A stretch of 64,000 nt of DNA, from NCBI GenBank assembly GCA_021234535.1, contig CM037836.1, positions 15,483,111 to 15,547,110 of the forward strand, given 5' to 3'. A program made the translations under genes and the position numbers. Of the stretch, positions 35,532 to 45,018 are shown in pieces (positions within the stretch are counted from its first letter, which is position 1; every line of letters begins with the position of its first letter). Under the pieces are notes generated by a model, which did no database searches, was not told the DNA's origin, and was given only the letters and a program-made list of their open reading frames with translations. Source of the stretch: Stichopus chloronotus. Taxonomy: Eukaryota > Echinodermata > Holothuroidea > Aspidochirotida > Stichopodidae.

Positions 35532-38500
35532 AATGTAGAAAGGTCAATTGATACTTACTTGCTGAATAAAAGGAAATGAAAAAAACAGAATGACAGAAAA
35601 TCATAGATATTTAAGTCAACTTTATTAATGCTATCATTAAAAAATGTTGTCTTCTTCCTACAAAAATAACATATGTAAAGGTATTGGAAAATACATCAAT
35701 TGCACCAAAGTCTGACACTTTTCATTCTTTCAGAAGAGAACGTCTTTCTGTTTTATTAATATTGGATAAATGTGTGTGAATAATTCACAATGTTTCAAAA
35801 CTGAGGATGTCGTGTAACAATTTAACAATATAATTACTGAAAATTTGATGTAATAAAGTTTCTTCAATTGAATAAAAAACTTAAACGTTTTTGTGGGAAT
35901 TTAAATGTTAACAACCTATATTCTGTGAACACCATCGTCTTCACTGCTTTATTAAATGTTTAGAATTTATTTCTTCCACATCATAGTAGATAACATTTTC
36001 TAGAAGAAAGGTATCTGATAATAAGTACTGTAAACATAAGAATGCAAACATGTCAATGTATACTTACCTGCTGAATCTCCGTCAAAACAAGAATAAGAAT
36101 GACGGAATATCGTGAATCTTTGATTCAACTTAAATAACGCTATCACTAAAAATTCTGATCTTTTTTTCTACATAAAAGAGCATATATCAAGGTAAAGAAA
36201 ATAAAATCTATTGCACTAACGTCTATCACCTTTCATTCTTTTAGAAAAGGATGTCTTTTTATATGATCACAAAATTGTTACCTAATGCTTGTAAATAATT
36301 AATGGAGTTTTAAAACAGCGGATTTTAGGTAATAATATAACAATATCATCACTGAACATTTGATGTAATCATGTTTCTACAAGTATTCACAAGATGGATT
36401 TATTACCATTGGACTGATATCTCAAATGTTTTTGTTGGAACTATATGTTAATAACCAATATTATATCAACACTCCGATCGTCTCCTTAACTGCTTCATAT
36501 TTCTTGCCCAACACAGAGAATACCTTTTTCCAGAGAGAAGGTATCTGATAATATCTATCATAATCAGAATGAAAAAAATTTTAGTTGATACTCACAAACT
36601 GAATCAAAAGGGAACGAAAAAATAGAATGACAGAGAATCATTATTCTTTGATTAAACTTTGTTAATGCTATCACCGTAACAATTTTCTATGTAAATGAGG
36701 ATATATAAAATAAAGAAAATTAAATCAATTGCACCAAAGTTCATCACTTTTCATTCTTTCAGAAGTGGATGTCTGTTCATATTATCTCACTTTTTTTTTG
36801 AACAAGCGTATGTGACTAATTAAGGATGTTTCAAAGCAGAGGATTTCAAGTAATAATATATTTATAACAATATGATCACTGAAAATTTGATCTAAGCAAG
36901 TTCACAGTTTCTATAACTTTATTTCAATCTCAAATAGATAGTATAATACAGTGACAACAAGAAGTTTACAAAGAGCTTATTTACATTGCCACCCCTGTGC
37001 AAAAAAACTAAGAGAGTAACAAGTTTATACAAGTATTCACAAGACTATGGTATTACTATTTTATTGAAATCTTAGTATCTTGAAAAAAGTAATCTTTTTC
37101 CTACCTAAATCAACATACATGAAGGGAATAAAAATTAAATCTATTGCACCAAAGTTCACAACTTTTCATTCTTTCAAAAGAATGTCTTTTTATATGATCT
37201 CACAACTTTAAAAAAAAATGAATGTGAATAATTCACAATCATTTGAAAGCAGAGGATTTCAAGTAACAATATCTCAGTAAAATTACTGAAAAATTAGATG
37301 CTATCAAGTTTCTTCAAGTATTCACAACACGAAGGTGTTGCTGCTATTGAATTCAAACCTTAAATGTTTTATTGGAAATTCATTGTTAGCAACCTATATT
37401 AAGTCAACATAACCATCTTCCTCTTCAGTGCTTCATTAAATTTTTAAAATTTATTTCTTCCACATAGCAGTAGACAATTTTGGTAAAAGAAAGGTACCTG
37501 ATAATATCTATCACAATCATGGAGAATGTGAAAAGGTCAATTTATACTTACCAGCTGAATCACAGGGAAACAAAAATGTGGAATGACAAAAATCGTGAAC
37601 CTTTTATTTAACCGTTATTAATACTATCACTACAAATGTGAACTTTTTCTTTAAAAGTGAGCATTAGTCAAGGTTTATTGAAACAAAATCAACTGAACAC
37701 AAAATCATCACTTTTCAATCTTTCAGAAGACGATGTCTTTTTATATCATCTCACAATTGTTATTAAATGTGTGTGAAAAGTTCAGAATGTTTCAAAACGA
37801 GGGATATTTCAAGTAACAATGTAACAATACGATTACTAAATTTTTGATGTAATCAAGTTTCGTCCAGTATTTACAAGACTATGGTATTGCTATTGTATTG
37901 AAACCTGCAACGATTCTGTTGGAAATCATATGTTTGCAACCGATATTATGCTAACACTATTATCTTCCTCTTTCAATGCTCCATTAAATGTTTAAAATTT
38001 ATTTCTTCGACATCACAGTAAATACCTTTTTCTAGAAGAAAGGTATCTGATAATATCTACCATAATAGTGAAGAATGTAAACATGTCAATTTACACTTAC
38101 CCACTGAATCACGGGGGAAAAGAAGAATTAGAATGACAGAAAATCATGAATCTTTGATTCAACTTAAATAACGCTATCACTAAAAATTCTGATCTTTTTT
38201 CTACACAAGAGAGCATATATCAAGGTAAAGAAAATAAAATCTTTTGCAATAACGTCTATCACCTTTCATTCTTTTAGAGAAGGATGTTTTTTATATGATC
38301 ACAAATTGTTTACCAAATGCTTGTAAATAATTAATGGAGTTTTAAAACAGCGGATTTCAGGTAATAATAAAACAATATGATCACTGAACATCTGATGTAA
38401 TCATGTTTCTGCAAGTATTCACAAGATGGATTTATTGCTATTGGACTGAAATCTTAAATGTTTTTGTTGGAAATTATATGTTAATAACCAATATTATATC

Positions 38501-41300
38501 AACACTCCGATCGTCTTCTTAACTGCTTCGTATTTCTTGCACAACACAGAGAGTACCTTTTTCCAAAGAGAAGGTATCTGATAATATCTATCATAATCAG
38601 AAAGCATGTAAACATGTTAGTTGATACTCACCAACTGAACCACAATGGAACAAAAAAATAGAATGACAGAAAATCATTATTCTTTGATTAAACTTGTTAA
38701 TGCTATCACTGTGAAATAGTGATCTTTTCTTTCCATGTAAAATAAGGATATATCAAAATAATGGTAATGAAATCAATCGAACCTAAGTTCATCACTTTTC
38801 CTTCTTTCAGAGAAGTACAGTATGTCTTTTAATATGATCATGCAATTGTAAATGCATACATGTAAATAATTAAAGATGTTTTAAAACAGAGGATTTCAAG
38901 TAATAATATAACAACAAGACCACTTAACAATTGATGTAATCAAGTTTCTACAAGTATTCACAAGATGGATTTTTTACTATTGGATTGCAATCTAAAATGT
39001 TTTTGGTGGAAATTATATGTTAGTAACCAATATTATATCAACACTCCGATCGTCTTCTTAACTGCTTTATTAAATGTTTAACATTTATTTTTTGCACAAC
39101 ACAGAGAATAACTTTTTCCAAAGAGAAAGTATCTGATAATATCTATCATAATCAGAAAGAACGTAAAAATGTTAGTTGATACTCACCAACTGAACCACAA
39201 TGGAACGAGAAAATAGAATGACAGAAAATCATTCATCTTTGATTAAACTTTGTTAAGGCCATCACCATAAAAAAAAGTGATCTTTTTTTTCTATGTAAAT
39301 GAGGATACGTCAAAATAATGGAAATTAAATCAATTGCACCAAAGTTCATCACTTTTCTTTCTTTCAGAAATGGATGTCTGCTTTTATAGTCACACAATTG
39401 CTTTGGAACAAAAGTATGTGACTAATTAAGGATGTTTTAAAACAGAGGATTATAAGTAATAATATATATATAACAATATGATTACTGAAAATTTGATCTA
39501 AGCAAGTTTATCCAAGTATTCACAAGACTATGGTAGTACTATTTTATTGAAATTTTCAAATCTTGACAAGGTGTAATCTTTTTTCTACCTAAATTAGCAT
39601 ATATGAAGGAAATGAAAATTAAATCTATTGCACCAAAGTTCACAACTTTTCGTTCTGTCAAAAGAATTTCTTTTTGCATAATCTCACCATTTTTAATAAA
39701 ACAGTGTGAATGATTCAGGATATTTAAAACCAGAAGATTTCAAGTGACATTATCACAATATAATTACTGAAACTCTGATGTAATCATCTTTCCTCAAGTA
39801 TTCACAAGACGATGGTGTAATTGCTATTGAATTCAAAACTTAAAACGTTTTTGTTTGAAATTCAATGTTATCAATCTATATTGTGTCAACATACCAATCT
39901 TCCTCTTCACTGCTTCATGAAATATTTAAAATTATTTCTTGCACAGCACAGTAGACAACTTTATGTAGAAGAAATGTACCTGATAATATCTATCATAATC
40001 ACAAGGAATGTAAAAAGGTCAATTGATACTTACCATCTGAATAACAGAGGAAAACAAATGTAGAATGACAAAAATCGTGAACCTTTAATTGACTTTCATT
40101 AATGATATCACTACAAAATGTGATCTTTTTCTTCAAAAGTAAGCATTTGTCAATGTAATGAAAATCAACTCAATTGCACAAAAGTTCATCACTTGCACTC
40201 TTTCAGAAGAGGATGTCTGTTTATATGATCTCACAATTTTTATTAAGTGTGTGTGAATAATTCAGAATGTTTCAAAACGAGGGATTTCAAGTAACAATGT
40301 AACAATATAATTACTGAAAATTCTATGTAATCAAGTTTCTTCAAGTATTCGCAATTGGTATTGCTATTGTATTGAAAACATCAACAATTTTGTTGGAAAT
40401 AATACGTTTCCAACCGATATTATGTCAAGACTGTTATCTTCCTCTTTCAGTGCTCCATCAAATGTTTAAAATTTATTTCTTCAACATCACAGTAGATGAT
40501 TTTTTTCTAGAAGAAAGGTATCCTGATAATAACTATGAATAATGTAAACATGTCAATTTATACTTACCCGCTGAATCACAGGTCAATGAAGAAGCAGAAC
40601 GACAGAAAATCATGAATCTTTGATTCAACTTTAATAACTCTATAACTAAAAATTCTTATCTTTTTGCTTCATACATGAGTGTATCAAGGTAAAGAAAATA
40701 AAATCAATTGCATTCGCATCCATCGCCTTTCATTCTATTAGAGGATGTCTTTTGATATGGTTACACAATTGTTTATACATACTATAAATATGTTTTACAT
40801 CATAAGATTTCAAGTAATAATATAACAGCATGACCAGTTAACATTTGATGTAATCAAGTTTCTACAAGTATTCACAAGATGGATTTAGTACCATTGGATT
40901 GAAACCTAAAATGTACTTTCCTTCTAGTGGGGGGAGGGGAAATTGTGTGTTTCCAACCAATGTTATATCAACACACCGACCTTCTTCTACACTGCTTCAT
41001 TAAACGTTTAACATTTATTTTTTGCCCATCATGGAAAATAAATTTTTCCAGAGAGAAGGTATCTAATGATATCCATCACAATCAGAAAGCATGTAAAGAT
41101 TGTCAGTTGAGACTCACCGACTGAATCACAGAAGAACGAAAAAATGAAATGACAGAAAATCATTAATCTATGATTAAATTTTGTTACTGCTTTAACAGTA
41201 AAAATGATGTTTTTCTATGTAAATGAACATATATCAAAATAATGGAAATTAGATCAATTAAACCAAGTTCATCACTTTTCATTCTTTTAGAAGAGGATGT
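35532..41300. repeat. 530-558 bp array with higher-order repeat
   Basis: Unit types alternate. Type A ('aaataacgctatcactaaaaattctgatc') at about 36093, 38130 and 40600; type B ('tttgattaaact' with 'gaggatat') at 36626, 38660, 39215 and 41150; short type C near 37060 and 39560; type D ('gaatgacaaaaatcgtgaacc') at 37583 and 40060. A-B-C-D is therefore repeated with a period of about 2.0-2.5 kb. Minus-strand triplets between CAG and GTRAGT include CAG, TTT, CTG, TGG, TTG, ATG, CGG and TCG. Confidence 0.8.
36903..37019 (-). mobile_element. 117-bp LINE 3' end inserted in the array
   Basis: The insertion is bounded by a CAAGTT duplication (36897-36902 and 37020-37025); the homologous unit near 39500 has the site uninterrupted ('gcaagtttatcc'). 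On the minus strand the insert ends with AATAAAG and 'ttatagaaactg', and contains 'gtaaataagc', like the 3' UTR of a Jockey-type element. It is too short to contain coding sequence. Confidence 0.6.
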
Positions 41301-41330
41301 ATATATGTATATATATATATATGTATATAT
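41301..41330. repeat. (TA)n/TATG run at the left edge of the PLE locus
   Basis: A short TA/TATG run that interrupts an array unit ('agaagaggatgt') and is directly followed by the hairpin repeat at 41331. Confidence 0.8.
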
Positions 41331-41439
41331 TTTCAATGTTGCGCTATAGAAGTGAATGTACCCTTTGAACAGCAATCCTATAGCCAACAATGAACGGGGG
41401 CGAGGGGTACGTGTTCCAAGGCATTTTGTCCAAGATTGT
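41331..41439 (+). repeat. PLE terminal direct repeat with long stem-loop, copy 1
   Basis: Matches 43119-43223 over about 105 bp. The first 70 bases fold: 'ttcaatgttgcgctatag' pairs with 'ctatagccaacaatgaa'. It begins directly after the TA run, so it marks an element terminus. Confidence 0.75.
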
Positions 41440-43118
41440 CTGAGTTTTTGGGGAGCAATTTTGGAACGGAATTTGGAAAGAAAATTGAACATTTTTGGAC
41501 AAGGTGCATCATAAAAATTAGTTTTCGGGGCCTATGGGTCTGGGGATTTTCAAATGAAAGTATTCTGAATTTTGACCATGAACATAACAAGTTAAATTTT
41601 AACTTGGGGGTTTATTTGTATAGTTTTTGTTGAAAAGAAGTGATCATGAATGAATAGGTTGTTTCATGGTTTTGTATGCAGACAGAAATAGTTGCATTTA
41701 GAAATAACATTGATGGGCAGCTGTTGCATTGCGTTGCAACAAGAGTGTTACCGCAATTGTAGAATGCTGGTAGGAATTCCAGTTATAATATATTCTGAAG
41801 TAGCTCCATGTTCTACCAAAATGCGTTAAAGTCAGAACTGTAGATTCAGCTTAATATTAAAATAATGGTAGAACGTTAGTGAAGGCTGGTTTTTTTACAT
41901 TTTTGGCCGCTAAATCAAGATTTGTGACTGCAGTTTTTACATTGCATGAAGCTGGTAACGTAAGTAATCTCCAGTCTTGTAATCTATGCAATTTTCTACG
42001 GGTTGCTTAAATTTTCCAGTCAAAACATTTGGTAGAACGTTGGTTTCATTAACCTATGTATACTGTCGCACGCTGTTGTTAGGTCTAAGTCAGCTTGGAT
42101 GGGGAGGCCGGGGTTCGATTCACGGCATGACCATCGTGTTTTTCACTGCTCAATTATCCATTTATAAACTCAAATTGTCTGTCAACGTCTCATTTTTCAT
42201 TCATTAATACATAACATAAGGTAATATATATATATGTACATTAATATAATGATATAGCTCTAACAACAAATATGTACTCTGAAGTCCGTTGAAACTGCTT
42301 AAAATGATTGACATATTTCAGTGCACCATGTACGGTACAATAGAATGGGTGCCACAATGTCACTGTTATGTGAATATGAGCAAATGTCACATTTATTAAA
42401 GTTGCATTTTAGGGGTTTATTTAATTGGTATAATGATAGTACACTTTTTTACCCAGATTAACCTGCAAGTCAGTCCTAATAGTCATTGAGCGTAGTTACT
42501 TTAGTACCAGACACCACGTCATCACTGTAAACAATTTGAATAAATAACACATATATACATCGATCTTCTTCAACAGACCACTAACATGTTAGTTTTTTGG
42601 GGGAGTGTTTTTTTTTTTGTTTGTGTTTTTTTTTCGGTACCTGTCTCAATATCAGAGTTTGAGCCGAAAGTACGTCATTTGTATCATACAAAATGTTTTA
42701 AAGTAGTTTCCTGGTCGACAAGATGCATTGGAGTTATGATGTTACCTCCCCAATGACTGCATTTAATTTAGCACATTTAGTGCAAATAAATGGATTTGAC
42801 TGACTTATTCCTCCCTTTACTCCGTAATAACATTGACGACATTCAACAATAATATTATTACAGTAAACCAACTTCAATATAGGCCCAAAACATGCCAAAC
42901 ATGCACTGCTGATGTTTCTTGTTGCAAGGAATATCACCTCCCCCCATTTTGCCATTTAACTTGTTTCAAATTGACGATTTTTCCTGTGCCCCGCGCATGC
43001 TTCTAACCCGTCGAAATTCTCAGACAATCTTGAACAAAATTGTTGGGACACTTTGTTGTATGTTGCAAATATAATACTGAATTTTAGGTGAGAGGATAAC
43101 AGGAGACCCCGCGCCCCT
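41440..43118. other. 1.6-kb internal segment bounded by a 22-bp inverted repeat
   Basis: 'ttttgtccaagattgtctgag' at about 41425 is answered by 'ctcagacaatcttgaacaaaa' at 43019-43039. Inside, no transposase or RT coding sequence is recognised and reading frames are under 75 codons. It may be a non-autonomous insertion or pseudo-LTR sequence of a PLE. A T-rich tract lies near 42610. Confidence 0.45.
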
Positions 43119-43223
43119 TTTCAATGTTGCGCTATAGAAGTGAATGTACCCTTTGAACAGCAATCCTATAGCCAACATTGAACGCGGGCACGGGGTGTCT
43201 CAAGGTATTTTGTCCAAGATTGT
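43119..43223 (+). repeat. PLE terminal direct repeat with long stem-loop, copy 2
   Basis: Near-identical to 41331-41439; here the stem is better conserved (ttcaatgttg...caacattgaa). It is followed directly by the inverted ribozyme copy. Confidence 0.75.
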
Positions 43224-43225
43224 AG

Positions 43226-43356
43226 GTACGGTTGGTCACTCCGAGTTTCACGCGAAGGCGATCATCAGACAACTGGATTCCTGTTCGAAGTAGGTACGGT
43301 TGGTTGTTTCTTGTTGGTACGGTTCGGTGATCTGTTGTCATGGCGACACTTGGAGA
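43226..43356 (-). ncRNA. Inverted, decayed hammerhead ribozyme and flank
   Basis: The reverse complement matches 44012-44136 at over 90% identity. It keeps CTGATGA, stem II CGC/GCG and GAAAC with stem III ACT/AGT, but the cleavage position after AGT is G, which is not permitted, and stem I is broken (GTTGT against ACCAAC). Probably inactive. Confidence 0.65.
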
Positions 43357-43379
43357 TTATCTCTGTCTTCTTGTTGAGT

Positions 43380-44010
43380 GAGTGTGGTGCTAGCAGGATT
43401 TGTAGCTTTTATTCAATACATAGGTTGCACTGCCCCCACAACTTCAGACACCAGGACATACATCGAGATCTCCGGGGGCCAGTTCAAGCAAAGATATAAC
43501 AACCATCAGAAATCTTTTAAAGAGGCTCATTGAGTTGATATCAATAAAGATTGATGTGATTGTGAAGGTTATAAAGACATGACAATATTTACACTCAGCA
43601 TGATTAGTCAAGTTTCACATCCAATAGTTACAAAAAGTGTCAAGATTTTTGAATTTTTGACCGTTGCTTGTACTGGGTGTGTGCATATAAATACAGTACA
43701 AATATGAAAAATGTCTGGTCACAAAGTTCCAGAAACCAAATTAAATCATTAATTACTCGGTCATTAATGGTCTATTGTATGTGAAACATTGAGATTGTAC
43801 TAGTTTGACAATTTGGCATTAGCATGTGAAGGAAACTTGACAGGTTTAGAAAAATTTAGTGAATATCATGAAACAACTCAATGAGCCTCTTTAAACACCC
43901 CAAATACAAGAAGGAAACCGAGCTTTCAAAACACATATGGCATCTCAAAAGAAAAGAGACTCCGTACACCCTACAATGGAGCATACTCAAAAAGTCGAAC
44001 ATACACAAAA
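43380..44010 (+). pseudogene. GIY-YIG endonuclease fragment of a second PLE type, split by an insertion
   Basis: Before the insertion the frame reads 'SDTRTYIEIS' and 'QFKQRYNNHQKSFK' (ending at 43521). After it, from 43890, the same frame continues 'FKHPKYKKETELSKHIW' and 'LQWSILKK'. This is the central and C-terminal part of a GIY-YIG nuclease domain of the kind fused to PLE reverse transcriptases (FK.RYNNH..SF, ETELSKYIW, WSIL). The YIG box has Glu in place of Gly (YIE), and no RT is attached, so it is a dead fragment. It differs from the GIY-YIG domain downstream at 44.67-44.97 kb. Confidence 0.7.
43516..43895. mobile_element. 0.37-kb TIR insertion (MITE-like) in the endonuclease fragment
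   Basis: Perfect inverted ends: TTTAAAGAGGCTCATTGAG at 43516 and its complement ending in TTTAAA at 43895; the inverted match covers 22 bases. TTTAAA (or the TTAA inside it) is the likely duplicated target. Both TTTAAA copies are in the same codon phase (Phe-Lys), so precise loss of one copy plus the insert restores the host frame. No ORF inside. A TTAA target suggests a piggyBac- or Kolobok-type transposase, but the ends do not match the usual piggyBac CCC start. Confidence 0.75.
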
Positions 44011-44098
44011 GGGAATCTCCAAGTGTCGCCATGACAACAGACCACCGAACCGTACCAAGAAGAAACAACCAACCGTACCTATTTCGAACAGAAATCCA

Positions 44099-44140
44099 GT
44101 TGTCTGATGATCGCCTTTGCGTGAAACTCGGAGTAACAAC
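44099..44140 (+). ncRNA. Type I hammerhead ribozyme (PLE)
   Basis: Self-cleaving RNA motif. Stem I GTTGT (44099-44103) pairs with ACAAC (44136-44140); CTGATGA at 44104-44110; stem II CGC/GCG with loop CTTT (one U/U at its base) in 44111-44122; GAA at 44123-44125; stem III ACT (44126-44128) and AGT (44132-44134) around CGG; cleavage after A44135, a permitted base. Three-base-pair stem III is typical of PLE hammerheads, which are thought to work as dimers. It lies inside an open frame, just upstream of PLE coding sequence. Confidence 0.8.
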
Positions 44141-44987
44141 GAAAGGTTTAGTTCCCCATAAGAATATCTATTGCCAAACTCTCCGTTACAAAAGAATCTG
44201 CTCTGATGACAATAATTTAAACATCCAACTTAATGAGCTCACCAAGCATTTCATGCTTAGGGGCTACCCTCTAAAATTCATCAGGAAAAATATGGACAGG
44301 GCCAATAAAATTTTTAGACAAGAACTGCAGTACAAATTTGCAACCCCACCTGAACGGATTCCCTTCACTATTTTTTTTCACCCCAATGTGAGAAATCTTT
44401 TTCATAGTCTTCGATCTCTGTGGGGTATCCTCCAAAATGACATCGCTTTAGAGGTCGTTTTCAGGCATGCGCCTCTTCTGTCTTTCAAACAGCCCTCAAA
44501 CCTCAGAAAAATTCTTGTACGAAGCCAAATTCCAAGGCCTCTAGCTCCCACAGGTAACTGTCCATGCAAAAATCCACGCTGTGAAATATGTCGTCACTTC
44601 TGTACTTCATTCCCTATGACCCCTCCAGGAACTACCCTCCATTTATACCCTGGTAATTTTAACTGTGATTCTGCCAATATAGTCTATATACTTTTTTGCA
44701 ATAAATGCACTGAAGGCAATTATGTTGGAGAAACTGAGACGAAATTCCGACTACGTTTTAACAACCACAAACACGCTATTTTACAACAGCTCAAGGGATA
44801 TTCTGTAGCCAAGCACTTTTCCTCCCCGGGTCACACAATACTTAATCTTAAAATCTGTATCTGGAAAGGCAACTTTAGGAATGACGAGATATATGAAGCT
44901 GAGGAGTGTAGGCTAATCCTACGCATCAACAGCCATACCAGGGGCCTTAACAGAGATCTAGGCATTTTAACTGAGTTTACGTTGTAG
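44141..44987 (+). pseudogene. 5'-truncated PLE: RT thumb, zinc-binding linker, GIY-YIG endonuclease
   Basis: C-terminal half of a PLE protein, open without interruption in a 368-codon frame starting at 43881; PLE-specific sequence begins around residue 92. Residues 100-150 are the RT thumb (LRYKRICS, RGYPLKFI, ANKIFRQEL). Residues 227-237 (CPCKNPRCEIC) are the Cys-rich linker. Residues 267-361 are the GIY-YIG nuclease: IVYILFC, NYVGET (281-285), FRLRFNNHK, then GLNRDLG near the end. RT motifs A-C are missing, so it cannot retrotranspose alone, though the nuclease part looks intact. The stop at 44985 is followed within 10 bp by a (TA)n run, as in the 49.75-kb element. Confidence 0.85.
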
Positions 44988-44992
44988 GATGT

Positions 44993-45018
44993 ATTATATA
45001 TATATATATGTATATAAC
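44993..45018. repeat. (TA)n run at the PLE 3' junction
   Basis: A TATA/TATG run immediately after the PLE stop codon; pairs with the TA run at 41301-41330 as the other edge of the locus. Confidence 0.8.

Noticed and set aside
7326..41150. Plus-strand acceptor-like 'tttcattctttcag' in every unit as evidence for plus-strand exons
   Set aside because: No plus-strand donor or open frame accompanies it consistently; the minus-strand pair is the better case.
41184..41492. Minus-strand 102-codon frame across the PLE left edge
   Set aside because: It spans a satellite unit, a TA run and the PLE repeat; a chance fusion.
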